From: Micrococcales bacterium
GTDB taxonomy: Bacteria > Actinomycetota > Actinomycetes > Actinomycetales > CAWJMD01
NCBI GenBank assembly: GCA_002748415.1
Contig: PDSI01000223.1
Span: 1-36,505, forward strand
Length of the DNA stretch: 36,505 nt
Direction: 5' to 3'
The notes under the pieces are model-generated. The model was not told where the DNA came from. It did not search any database and saw nothing but the letters and a program-made list of their open reading frames with translations. The first letter of the stretch is position 1; every line of letters begins with the position of its first letter. Both the position numbers and the translations under genes were made by a program. This document shows, in pieces, positions 17,293 through 26,106 of this stretch.

Positions 17293-17327
17293 CGATGGCC
17301 GGCGACCCGAGCGGGCGCCGGCCATCG
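17293..17327. terminator. GC-rich hairpin terminator between convergent genes
   Basis: CGATGGCCGGCG (17293-17304) pairs perfectly with CGCCGGCCATCG (17316-17327) across an 11-base loop. It lies 15 bp after the repeat-protein stop and 44 bp before the convergent osmC stop, so it can serve both. There is no U-tract, as is common in actinobacteria. Confidence 0.7.
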
Positions 17328-17371
17328 ATCGCCCGGATGTGGAACACATCCTCGAATCACATCGGCGCCTG

Positions 17372-17857
17372 CTATCGATTGCGACGCCGGTCGGCCAGGC
17401 TGCGGCCCTCGATGTGCACTTCGGCCTTGATCGAGCGGGCGATGAAACACATCCGGTGTGCCATGGCGTGTATCTTGTCCATCCGTTCCACCATCTGGTC
17501 CTGGGCCACTACCACCTCCGGACGCAGCCACACCTCACGAATCTGCCCGGAACCGTCGTGGTTGATCTCCAGTACCCCGCAGGCGTGGTCCCGGTAGGCG
17601 ACGATGACGACGCCATTGCGCGCAGCGATGTCCAGAGCCCACAGCATGTGGCATTGGGCCACTGCCGAGATCAGTAGCTGTTCAGGGTTCCACCGCTCCG
17701 GGTCTCCGGCGAACGCCTCCTCCGAGCTTGCGACCAGAACCGGAGCGAGGCCGGACCGCACCTCGTGGTTGCGGGAGTAGTCGTCGTATCCGCTGGTCCC
17801 GGTGCCGAGGTTGCCCTTCCAGAAGACGTCGGCGGTGAAGATGTGATCAGTGGGCAT
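17372..17857 (-). CDS. OsmC/Ohr-family peroxiredoxin
   Basis: A 161-residue protein of the OsmC family, which reduces organic hydroperoxides using two cysteines. The peroxidatic Cys69 (in SAVAQCHMLWALDIAA) and the resolving Cys137 (in HRMCFIARSIKAEV) are both present at the family's usual spacing and setting. The N-terminal strand FTADVFWKGNLGTGTSGYDDYSR is typical of the OsmC branch rather than Ohr. ATG 17857 is preferred to the in-frame ATG 11 codons upstream because MPTDHIFTADVFW begins the conserved fold. It is monocistronic and convergent with the secreted repeat gene. No OhrR-type repressor is adjacent. Confidence 0.9.
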   Translation of the reverse strand: MPTDHIFTADVFWKGNLGTGTSGYDDYSRNHEVRSGLAPVLVASSEEAFAGDPERWNPEQLLISAVAQCHMLWALDIAARNGVVIVAYRDHACGVLEINHDGSGQIREVWLRPEVVVAQDQMVERMDKIHAMAHRMCFIARSIKAEVHIEGRSLADRRRNR

Positions 17858-17994
17858 GCATCCATCCTGGCCCACGGGGCCGGACGGCACAGCGAATTGC
17901 TCCCGGCCGGCCTGTGGTGTCGACAGCCGCGACGGTGAGCACTGAGGTTCCCTGTAGTTGTTCGATCGCGAGACCTGAGCAGATCACCTTGAGG

Positions 17995-18018
17995 TAGAGT
18001 GAGTCACTAAGGCTCAAT
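17995..18018 (+). promoter_or_regulatory. HAIR-like operator and -10 box upstream of hsp20
   Basis: GTGAGT (17999-18004), 7 bases, then GCTCAA (18012-18017) closely matches the HspR-associated inverted repeat consensus CTTGAGT-N7-ACTCAAG, with the exact spacing and 9 of 10 core bases in TTGAG-N9-CTCAA. TAGAGT at 17995-18000 fits an actinobacterial -10 box, so a bound HspR would sit on the start of transcription. The gene start is 107 nt downstream. The assignment is by pattern; no hspR gene is in the window. Confidence 0.5.
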
Positions 18019-18124
18019 CCGGGAATGAACCCGCGTCGTCCCGCGTTGAGAGCCAGTACAAGGGCGGAATCGCCCCCGGGTAACCAGGCCCGCCGCGGCG
18101 GGCGAACGAGAAAGGTGTGCAGCT

Positions 18125-18550
18125 ATGGCACGAACCAGTTCCGATCCCTTCCTGCAGATGGAGCGTCTGCTCGGCACGTCGATGCGCTCGCCGAGCGTGG
18201 CCGGCATGCCCCTGGACCTGTACCGCAGCGGGGAGCAGTTCATCGTGAAGGTCGATCTGCCCGGCGTGGACCCGGACACCGTCGATGTGGACGTCGAGGA
18301 TCGTACGTTGACCATCCGGGCGGAGCGTGCGGCCGAGCGCGGTGAGGTCGAGTGGCTGGCCCACGAGAGGCCTACCGGCACCTTCGCTCGGCAGTTGACT
18401 CTCGGCTACGGGGTCGCGCTCGACCGGATCGAGGCGCAGTACACCGATGGGGTTCTGCAGTTGCAGATCCCGGTGGCCGAAGAGGCGAAACCGCGCAAGA
18501 TCCAGGTCAACCACGGGAAGGCGTTGAAAGAGGCACCCGCCGAATCCTGA
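18125..18550 (+). CDS. hsp20: Hsp20/alpha-crystallin small heat-shock protein
   Basis: A 141-residue ATP-independent holdase that keeps unfolding proteins soluble. The alpha-crystallin domain spans about residues 28-122: MPLDLYRSGEQFIVKVDLPGVDPDTVDVDVEDRTLTI is its opening, and YTDGVLQLQIPV gives the closing family signature (G-V-L-x-L/I-x-I-P). A short N-terminal arm (MARTSSDPFLQMERLLG) and a C-terminal tail (AEEAKPRKIQVN), containing the I-x-V oligomerisation motif as IQV, are present. It resembles actinobacterial Hsp18/Acr2-type proteins. ATG 18125 follows a GAGAAAGG site. It is probably heat- and oxidation-induced through the HAIR-like element upstream, and it ends in a strong hairpin terminator. 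Confidence 0.95.
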   Translation: MARTSSDPFLQMERLLGTSMRSPSVAGMPLDLYRSGEQFIVKVDLPGVDPDTVDVDVEDRTLTIRAERAAERGEVEWLAHERPTGTFARQLTLGYGVALDRIEAQYTDGVLQLQIPVAEEAKPRKIQVNHGKALKEAPAES

Positions 18551-18561
18551 TTCCCCCAGGT

Positions 18562-18595
18562 GACGATGCGGCGACCGCAGCGGCGCCGCATCGTC
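18562..18595 (+). terminator. Hairpin terminator after hsp20
   Basis: GACGATGCGGCG (18562-18573) and CGCCGCATCGTC (18584-18595) are perfect 12-bp complements around a 10-base loop, beginning 11 bp after the hsp20 stop codon. There is no T-run. Confidence 0.75.
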
Positions 18596-18735
18596 GTCGT
18601 GTCGTCACGTGAAGAAGACTGTGCGGCAATGGATTCGAGTTTCCGGCGGGTCGGCCGGGCGGCTCCGTCGGTGGCTGGTCGGCAGGTCGAGTCGTTACAC
18701 TGCAACGACACCGAGTCGGCTTCGTCGGGGGGAGC

Positions 18736-19428
18736 ATGTCCAACACCACGTGGAGAATCGCAGTGATCGCCGCCCTGGCGGGGCTGTCGGCAAGCTGTGC
18801 ACTGGAGCCGGTCGATCCGCCGGTTACCCCAGCCCCTGCCAAGAGCGCTGCTGCTGAGCCTGAATCGACACCTACTGCGGCGGATCCGCGTGGGTCGGAC
18901 CACCTGGGTTCGACGAATGACCCGGATTTCGCTTCGGCGCAATCGCGGAACGGGGCGGACGGCGGCTCGAGTGAGACCGAGCCTATCGACTACACCACGA
19001 TCACCTTCACCAGTGTGGGTCCTTACGAACTGGGTACGGAGGTCCCGTCCGCCGTGCGACCGCAGGCGCCGGGCTGCGTGGACGATGTGTTGGTGCCGGG
19101 GGAGCTGTTCATGGTCGGTAGTCCGGCCAGCCAGCAGGCGGCCCGGATCACCGGCATCTATGTGAAGGCGGCGCACTACGAGACCACCGAGGGGATCAAC
19201 ATCGGTACCGAGCTGGCGACCTTGCGAAAGGTGTACGGCGACCGGTTGGTCGTGGATCGCGCCGACGGGCCGGACAAGCCGACCGAGGACCTGCTCGGGC
19301 TGTATCAGGACGTGGCCGGGGTTCGCTCCGGTGACAGCTCGCTCACCTTCTACCTGCGCGAGGACGCGGTCACCGAGATCAAGGTCGCCGGTGCCGACGA
19401 ATGGGGCGACGACGAGGGGTGCCTGTAG
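18736..19428 (+). CDS. Putative lipoprotein/secreted protein of unknown function
   Basis: A 230-residue exported protein. The N-terminus (MSNTTWRIAVIAALAGLSASC) has one Arg, a hydrophobic core and a Cys at residue 21; the preceding residues L-S-A-S make a near-fit rather than a perfect lipobox. Residues about 25-80 are Pro/Ala/Ser/Glu-rich, as in a wall-spanning linker. A folded domain follows (about 85-230), starting DYTTITFTSVGPYELGTEV. Two cysteines, in PGCVDDV and in the last residues EGCL, could form a disulfide that ties the domain ends. The repeated pattern of a short motif with LATLRKVYGDRL and TFYLREDAVTEIKVAG resembles small secreted actinobacterial proteins of unknown role. ATG 18736 follows a GGGGGGAG ribosome site. 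It is not obviously part of the suf operon, which has its own promoter downstream. Confidence 0.75.
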   Translation: MSNTTWRIAVIAALAGLSASCALEPVDPPVTPAPAKSAAAEPESTPTAADPRGSDHLGSTNDPDFASAQSRNGADGGSSETEPIDYTTITFTSVGPYELGTEVPSAVRPQAPGCVDDVLVPGELFMVGSPASQQAARITGIYVKAAHYETTEGINIGTELATLRKVYGDRLVVDRADGPDKPTEDLLGLYQDVAGVRSGDSSLTFYLREDAVTEIKVAGADEWGDDEGCL

Positions 19429-19543
19429 TAGGCCGCGAGGCACTTCGTCACTGAATGCTGGAAAGCAGATACCGTCCGCAATGGTTGCGCGGCACTCTCG
19501 GCTGGGCAGGGTGATGTTGCCGGTCAGGCCGGGTGGGTTCAGC

Positions 19544-19580
19544 TTGGTTCCCCGCCCACATTTAGGTAACATAGATGTTG
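19544..19580 (+). promoter_or_regulatory. suf promoter with SufR-like operator
   Basis: TTGGTT (19544-19549) and TAACAT (19567-19572) are a well-spaced -35/-10 pair (17 bp). The -10 ends 7 nt before the GTG start at 19580, the usual layout of a leaderless actinobacterial message. On top of the -10 lies TAAC-N6-GTTG (19567-19580), one base from the CAAC-N6-GTTG inverted repeat described for cyanobacterial SufR; AACAT-AG-ATGTT (19568-19579) is a perfect inverted repeat. A bound repressor would block RNA polymerase, giving autoregulation of the whole operon. Confidence 0.65.
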
Positions 19581-20320
19581 TGAAATTGAGCGATCAGTTC
19601 GGGCGCGAAGCCGCCTCCGCGGGAGGTACCCGCGAGCGGGTCGCTCGATTGATCGGCGAACGAGGCCCGGTGACGGCGAGCGCGCTGGCGGGCGAGCTCG
19701 GTATGACGGCCGCCGCGGTGCGCCGGCACGTGGAGGCGATGCTTGGTCAGGGGCTCGTGGTTCCGTTCTCGGCATCACGGACCGGATCCCGTGGGCGGCC
19801 CGCCACCTCCTACGTCCTGACCGCGGCCGGGCACGCTCGGCTGCGCGACACCTACCAGGACCTAGCCGCCTCGGCGCTGGAGTTCCTCGCGGACAGCATG
19901 GGGCCCGCCGGTGTGCAGGACTTCGCCGAACGCCGCGCATCTTCACTGGTGCAGCGGTACCAGCCGGCCGTCGAGGCGGCAGGGGGTGACCCCCGGCAGC
20001 GCACTCAAGCGTTGGCGGCCGCCCTCAGCGACGACGGCTTCGCCGCCACCGCAAGGGTGGTGCGCCTGCCCGAGCATGCTTCCAGCCACACCGGCCAGTC
20101 AGGCGTGATCCAACTCTGCCAAGGCCACTGCCCCGTGTACCGTGTTGCAGAACAGTACCCCCAGCTGTGTCAGGCGGAGTTGAACGCCTTCTCTGCCCTG
20201 CTGGGCTTGCCGGTCCGGCGACTGGCTACGCTTGCCGCTGGCGACCACGTCTGCACCACGCACGTCAGCACGACAGCAGTCATCGATTCGGCGCCGCCCT
20301 CGCGGGGGTCACACCGATGA
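19580..20320 (+). CDS. sufR: SufR, Fe-S cluster-sensing repressor of the suf operon
   Basis: A 246-residue regulator with an N-terminal winged helix (about residues 15-85: [38 protein letters not shown]) and a C-terminal cluster-binding part. Cys180, Cys184 and Cys197 follow the SufR pattern C-x3-C-x12-C (CQGHC, later PQLCQAE). These residues hold a [4Fe-4S] cluster; loss of the cluster lowers DNA affinity and opens the operon when Fe-S supply is short. GTG 19580 is selected because it opens the conserved protein and sits 7 nt after a good -10 box, implying a leaderless transcript; no Shine-Dalgarno sequence precedes it. It is first in the operon, 52 bp before sufB. Confidence 0.93.
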   Translation: MKLSDQFGREAASAGGTRERVARLIGERGPVTASALAGELGMTAAAVRRHVEAMLGQGLVVPFSASRTGSRGRPATSYVLTAAGHARLRDTYQDLAASALEFLADSMGPAGVQDFAERRASSLVQRYQPAVEAAGGDPRQRTQALAAALSDDGFAATARVVRLPEHASSHTGQSGVIQLCQGHCPVYRVAEQYPQLCQAELNAFSALLGLPVRRLATLAAGDHVCTTHVSTTAVIDSAPPSRGSHR

Positions 20321-20372
20321 TGGTCACCACCCAGCAACCGACCCGAGCAGCATGTACGGCCAGGAGGACCCG

Positions 20373-21833
<1,461 letters not shown>

Positions 21834-21887
21834 GAAAGCCATCGGCACCCGCCTCGTCCCGAGACCCAACGAAAGAGAACGATTATC

Positions 21888-23087
21888 GTGAGCACAGACG
21901 TCGCATCGGGCCAGCTGGCTCCTGGAGCCGCCGCCGGGCATTCCCACGGACCCCGTCCCAGCGCGGTCCCGGGGTCGCTGCGGGCCGAACGGCTCACCTC
22001 GTTCGACCCGGCCGATTTCCCGGTCCCTCGCGGGCGGGAAGAGGAGTGGCGGTTCACCCCCGTCAAGGCGCTGGGCACGTTGCTGGCCGACGAACCCGCA
22101 CCCGGCTGCCTGCAGCTGGACGCGCAGCTGCCCGTCGGGGTCACCCAACAGGCCATCAGCGGTGAGCAGGCCCGGGCTCTGGGCATCATGGCTCCGGGCG
22201 ACCGCCCCGCGGCATTGGCCGCGGACAATCCACACGGCGCGACCCAGGTCGACATTCCCGCCGAGGCCGACCTGGCCGACCCCGTCCGGATCAACCTCAC
22301 CGGGACCGGCGAGCGGGTGGACGGTCACCTGGTGGTCACCGTCGGTGAGCACGCCGAGGCCACCGTGATTATCTCCCACGACGGCCGGGGCGCGTTGAAC
22401 GAGCTGGTCTCGGTGGTCGCCGCCGACGGGGCCCACGTGACGGTGGTCAGTGTGCAGGACTGGCAAGGCGGTTCGGTGCACCTGGGTGAGCACGACATGG
22501 TCGTTGGTGCGGACGCCTACGTGCGCCATATCGGAGTCACCCTCGGTGGCGATGTGGTGCGGTTGAACGCCAACGTCCGGTACGCCGGCCCCGGCGGCGA
22601 GGCGCAACTGCTGGGGGTGTACTTCGCCGACGCCGGCCAGCACTTGGAGCAACGGTCCTTCGTCGACCACGAAGCGAAGAACTGCGTGTCCCGGGTGGCG
22701 TACAAGGGCGCGTTGCAGGGAAGGACCGCGCGCACGGTCTGGGTCGGCGATGTACTGATCCGGGCCGAAGCCGAGGGCACCGACACCTACGAGATCAACC
22801 GGAACTTGGTGCTCACCGACGGCGCCCGTGCCGACTCGGTGCCCAACCTGGAGATCGAGACAGGCCAGATCGAGGGCGCTGGACACGCCGCCGCCACCGG
22901 GCGTTTCGACGACGAACAGCTGTTCTACCTGATGGCCCGCGGCATCCGCCAGGAAGACGCCCGCCGGCTGGTGGTGCGCGGATTCTTCGCCGATATCATC
23001 GCCCGTATCGGCGTTCCCGAAGTGGTAGACAAGCTGATGGCCGCGATCGAGGCCGAACTCGAACTGCACATGACTCACGACGGGTGA
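21888..23087 (+). CDS. sufD: SufD, Fe-S cluster scaffold subunit
   Basis: A 399-residue paralogue of SufB and second half of the SufBC2D scaffold, important for iron acquisition. The helical N-terminus holds FPVPRGREEEWRFTPVKAL, the standard SufD opening. The beta-helix middle includes YAGPGGEAQLLGVYFADAGQHLEQRSFVDH and CVSRVAYKGALQGRTARTVWVGDVLI. The SufC-binding end GRFDDEQLFYLMARGI-R matches SufB's. Translation starts at GTG 21888 behind a weak GAAAGAG site. Position and order B-D-C are those of the actinobacterial operon. Confidence 0.97.
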   Translation: MSTDVASGQLAPGAAAGHSHGPRPSAVPGSLRAERLTSFDPADFPVPRGREEEWRFTPVKALGTLLADEPAPGCLQLDAQLPVGVTQQAISGEQARALGIMAPGDRPAALAADNPHGATQVDIPAEADLADPVRINLTGTGERVDGHLVVTVGEHAEATVIISHDGRGALNELVSVVAADGAHVTVVSVQDWQGGSVHLGEHDMVVGADAYVRHIGVTLGGDVVRLNANVRYAGPGGEAQLLGVYFADAGQHLEQRSFVDHEAKNCVSRVAYKGALQGRTARTVWVGDVLIRAEAEGTDTYEINRNLVLTDGARADSVPNLEIETGQIEGAGHAAATGRFDDEQLFYLMARGIRQEDARRLVVRGFFADIIARIGVPEVVDKLMAAIEAELELHMTHDG

Positions 23088-23134
23088 ACCCCCGCACGCG
23101 CTGACCCACGTATACGAATTGGAGTACCGACTCG

Positions 23135-23899
23135 ATGGCAACACTGGAAATCCGCGATCTGCACGTTCGGGTGGCAGGTGACGGGGAGAACGCGGGCAAA
23201 GAGATCCTGCGCGGCGTGGACCTGACCGTGTCCTCCGGCCAGACGCACGCGATCATGGGCCCGAACGGTTCCGGCAAATCCACCCTGGCCTACTCCATCG
23301 CCGGGCACCCCAAGTACGAAATCACCTCCGGCACCGTTACCTTGGACGGCGAAGACCTGGTGGAGATGAGTGTCGACGAGCGGGCACGGGCCGGGTTGTT
23401 CCTGGCCATGCAGTACCCGGTCGAGGTTCCCGGGGTGACCGTGTCCAACTTCCTGCGCACGGCCAAGACCGCCCTGGACGGCCGGGCTCCGAACCTGCGT
23501 ACCTGGCTGAAGGACGTCAAAGGCGCGATGGCCAACCTGCGGATGGACTCCACCTTCGCCGAACGCAATGTCAACGAGGGCTTTTCCGGCGGGGAGAAGA
23601 AGCGGCACGAGATCCTGCAGATGGAGGTGCTCAAGCCGAAGATCGCCATCCTGGACGAGACCGACTCCGGCCTGGACATCGATGCGCTCAAGGTGGTGGC
23701 CGAAGGCGTGAACCGGGCCAAGGAGAACACCGGCCTCGGTGTCCTGCTGATCACGCACTACACCCGCATTCTGCGCTACATCACCCCCGACTACGTGCAC
23801 GTGTTCGTCGACGGCCGGATTGCGGAGGAAGGCGGGCCCGAGCTTGCCGAGAAGCTGGAAGAGTCCGGCTACGACTCCTACCTGGCCGCCAACGCCTGA
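23135..23899 (+). CDS. sufC: SufC, ABC-type ATPase of the Fe-S scaffold
   Basis: A 254-residue soluble ABC ATPase whose ATP-driven dimerisation opens the SufB-SufD interface for cluster assembly. Walker A is MGPNGSGKST (about residues 46-54), the ABC signature is the SufC variant FSGGEKKRHEILQM, Walker B is KIAILDETDSGLD, and the switch His is in LLITHYTRILRYI. The N-terminal MATLEIRDLHVRVAG and the stretch FLAMQYPVEVPGVTVSNFLRTA are characteristic of SufC rather than of a transporter ATPase. The stop is 13 bp before sufS. Confidence 0.98.
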   Translation: MATLEIRDLHVRVAGDGENAGKEILRGVDLTVSSGQTHAIMGPNGSGKSTLAYSIAGHPKYEITSGTVTLDGEDLVEMSVDERARAGLFLAMQYPVEVPGVTVSNFLRTAKTALDGRAPNLRTWLKDVKGAMANLRMDSTFAERNVNEGFSGGEKKRHEILQMEVLKPKIAILDETDSGLDIDALKVVAEGVNRAKENTGLGVLLITHYTRILRYITPDYVHVFVDGRIAEEGGPELAEKLEESGYDSYLAANA

Positions 23900-23912
23900 T
23901 CGGATCGACGCC

Positions 23913-25247
23913 ATGACCCAGCAGGACACCGCCAACAGGGCAGCCAGCGGAACGGCGTCCGGTTCCCAGGCAGTCCTGCCAGCCCTGGACGTCGAGACCG
24001 TCAAGGCCGACTTCCCCATCCTGACAAGGGATTTCGCGGACGATCAACGACTGATCTACCTCGACTCCGCCAACACCTCGCAGAAGCCGCGGCAGGTGAT
24101 CCAGGCGATCACCGAACACTACGAGCTGCACAACGCCAACGTCGCCCGTGCGGTGCACCGGCTGGGAGAGGAGTCGACCGCCGCGTTCGAGCAGGCCAGG
24201 CAACTCGTTGCGGCATTCATCGGTGCGCAGCGCCCGGAAGAGGTGGTGTTCACCAAGAACGCGTCGGAGGCGTTGAACCTGGTGGCCAGAGTGCTGTGCG
24301 ACGAGCACGGCAGCATGGGCGTCAAGCCCGGTGACGAGATCGTGGTCTCACAGATGGAGCACCACTCCAACCTCGTTCCCTGGCAACTGATCCTGGAACG
24401 CACCGGGGCCCGGCTGCGGTGGTTCGGCATCACCGACGAGGGACGGCTGGACCTGGACGGTGATCAGGGATCCGCCGTCGGCGCCGGGCTGGACGACCTG
24501 ATCACCGAACGCACCAAGGTCGTGTCGCTGACCTGGGTGTCCAACGTGCTCGGTACCGTCAACCCGATCCAGCGCATCGCTCAGCGCGCCCACGAAGTCG
24601 GTGCCGTGCTGGTCGTCGATGCCTCGCAAGCGGTCCCGCAGATGCCGGTGGACGTGGCCGAGCTGGGCGCCGACCTCATCGCCTTCACCGGGCACAAGAT
24701 GCTGGGGCCCACCGGCGTCGGCGTGCTCTGGGGCCGCTACGACCTGCTGGCCGCGCTACCGCCGTTCCTGGGCGGTGGTGAGATGATCGAGGACGTCCAG
24801 ATGGAGATGTCTACCTACGCCCCGCCGCCGCACCGGTTCGAAGCCGGCACCCCGCCCATCGCCCAGGCGGTCGGTCTCGGGGCTGCCGTGCAGTACCTGA
24901 ACGGGCTGGGCATGGCCGAGGTCCGGGCACATGAGCAGCGCATCACCGCGTACACCTTGGACGCCCTGTCAAGCGTGACCGGTCTGCACATCCTGGGGCC
25001 GGCCACCGCCGTCGACCGCGGCGGAGCCATCGCATTCACTCTCGACGGGGTACATCCGCACGATGTAGCCCAAGTCCTGGATTCCCTCGGTGTCGCGGTA
25101 CGTGCCGGACACCACTGCGCCAAACCGCTGCACCACCGATTCGGGGTGCAAGCCAGCACAAGGGTCTCCCCCTACCTGTATTCCGGTACCGAAGACATCG
25201 ACGCGTTGGTCGATGGCCTCGAGTACGTCAAGTCGGTGTTCGGGTGA
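23913..25247 (+). CDS. sufS: SufS, PLP-dependent cysteine desulfurase
   Basis: A 444-residue class V aminotransferase-fold enzyme that removes sulfur from cysteine and carries it as a persulfide. The PLP lysine is K262 in FTGHKMLGPTGVG, and the persulfide cysteine is C402 in VRAGHHCAKPLHHRFG. The opening FPILTRDFADDQRLIYLDSANTSQKPRQVI and the VSQMEHHSNLVPWQ stretch with the ring-stacking His are also present. It has about 30 extra Ala/Ser/Gln-rich residues at the N-terminus compared with short family members. The stop TGA (25245-25247) overlaps the GTG start of sufU, so the desulfurase and its sulfur acceptor are translationally coupled. Confidence 0.97.
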   Translation: MTQQDTANRAASGTASGSQAVLPALDVETVKADFPILTRDFADDQRLIYLDSANTSQKPRQVIQAITEHYELHNANVARAVHRLGEESTAAFEQARQLVAAFIGAQRPEEVVFTKNASEALNLVARVLCDEHGSMGVKPGDEIVVSQMEHHSNLVPWQLILERTGARLRWFGITDEGRLDLDGDQGSAVGAGLDDLITERTKVVSLTWVSNVLGTVNPIQRIAQRAHEVGAVLVVDASQAVPQMPVDVAELGADLIAFTGHKMLGPTGVGVLWGRYDLLAALPPFLGGGEMIEDVQMEMSTYAPPPHRFEAGTPPIAQAVGLGAAVQYLNGLGMAEVRAHEQRITAYTLDALSSVTGLHILGPATAVDRGGAIAFTLDGVHPHDVAQVLDSLGVAVRAGHHCAKPLHHRFGVQASTRVSPYLYSGTEDIDALVDGLEYVKSVFG

Positions 25248-25759
25248 GCCGGATGTCCGCGATGCAACAGCTCTACCAGCAGATCATCCTGGATCATTCC
25301 AAGAACCCCATCGGTGCCGGTCTCGCCTTGGAGTACGACACTCAGGTCCGTCACGTCAACCCGACCTGCGGTGACGAGATCCTGCTCCGGGCGAGGGTGC
25401 GCGACGGCGTCGTCACCCAGATCAGCCATGACGCGCAAGGCTGTTCTATCTCGGTCGCGTCGGCCTCGGTGATGACCGACCTGGTCAGCGGGCAGAGCGT
25501 TCAGTCCGCGCTGGAACGCTACGACGCGATGCTGGCCATGTTGCAGACCCGGGACGGCACCGAACCGGACGAGGACGTCCTCGGCGATGCCGTCGCCTTC
25601 AGCGGAGTGGCCAAGTTTCCGGCCAGGGTCAAGTGTGCCCTGCTGCCGTGGGTGGCCATGAAGGAAGCCGTGATCGAGGCGCAAGCGGGGCCCGGTACCG
25701 GCAACCCGCCACCCACGGAGACAGATTCGCCGCCAAGCCCCGGAGGGGATGCCTCATGA
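25244..25759 (+). CDS. sufU: SufU, zinc-dependent sulfur acceptor for SufS
   Basis: A 171-residue U-type protein that takes sulfur from SufS. It keeps the three family cysteines: C42 (NPTCGDEI), C67 (AQGCSISVAS) and C131 (ARVKCALLPW), which with an Asp (in CGDE) hold zinc. The insertion between the second and third Cys typical of SufU, compared with IscU, is present. The tail after about residue 150 is Pro/Thr-rich and probably disordered. The start could be GTG 25244 (overlapping sufS), ATG 25253 or ATG 25262; MQQLYQQIILDHSKNP marks the conserved opening. It ends in an ATGA overlap with the next gene. Confidence 0.95.
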   Translation: MSRMSAMQQLYQQIILDHSKNPIGAGLALEYDTQVRHVNPTCGDEILLRARVRDGVVTQISHDAQGCSISVASASVMTDLVSGQSVQSALERYDAMLAMLQTRDGTEPDEDVLGDAVAFSGVAKFPARVKCALLPWVAMKEAVIEAQAGPGTGNPPPTETDSPPSPGGDAS

Positions 25760-26079
25760 GCACCACGGCAGACACCACTGCGGCCGATGTGGAAGAGGCC
25801 TTACGCGACGTTGTCGATCCGGAGCTGGGCATCAATGTCGTCGATCTCGGCCTGGTGTACGGAGTGTCGCTGGACGCCGGGCAGCACGCCACCATCGACA
25901 TGACCCTTACTTCTGCCGCCTGCCCGTTGACCGACGTGATCGAGGATCAGGTCGCCCAGGTGCTGGAAGGCCTGGTCAGCGGCCACGCCATCAACTGGGT
26001 GTGGATGCCGCCCTGGGGGCCGGACAAGATCACCGAAGACGGCCGCGAAATGCTGCGGGCGTTGGGGTTCAACGTCTGA
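25756..26079 (+). CDS. sufT: SufT-like metal-sulfur cluster assembly factor (MIP18/DUF59)
   Basis: A 107-residue protein of the MIP18/PaaD/DUF59 family, a maturation factor that helps load Fe-S clusters onto client proteins. VEEALRDVVDPELGINVVDLGLVYGV is the family's signature opening (D-P-E-L/I-x-x-x-I-V-D-L-G-L-V), and the conserved Cys lies in LTSAACPLTDVIEDQV. MPPWGPDKITEDGREMLRALGF closes the fold, with Trp-Gly-Pro typical of the actinobacterial form. It is the last gene of the operon, translationally coupled to sufU, and ends 27 bp before the convergent MATE gene. Confidence 0.93.
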   Translation: MSTTADTTAADVEEALRDVVDPELGINVVDLGLVYGVSLDAGQHATIDMTLTSAACPLTDVIEDQVAQVLEGLVSGHAINWVWMPPWGPDKITEDGREMLRALGFNV

Positions 26080-26106
26080 GCGAACCCGGGACCGGGCGGC
26101 GGGCGC

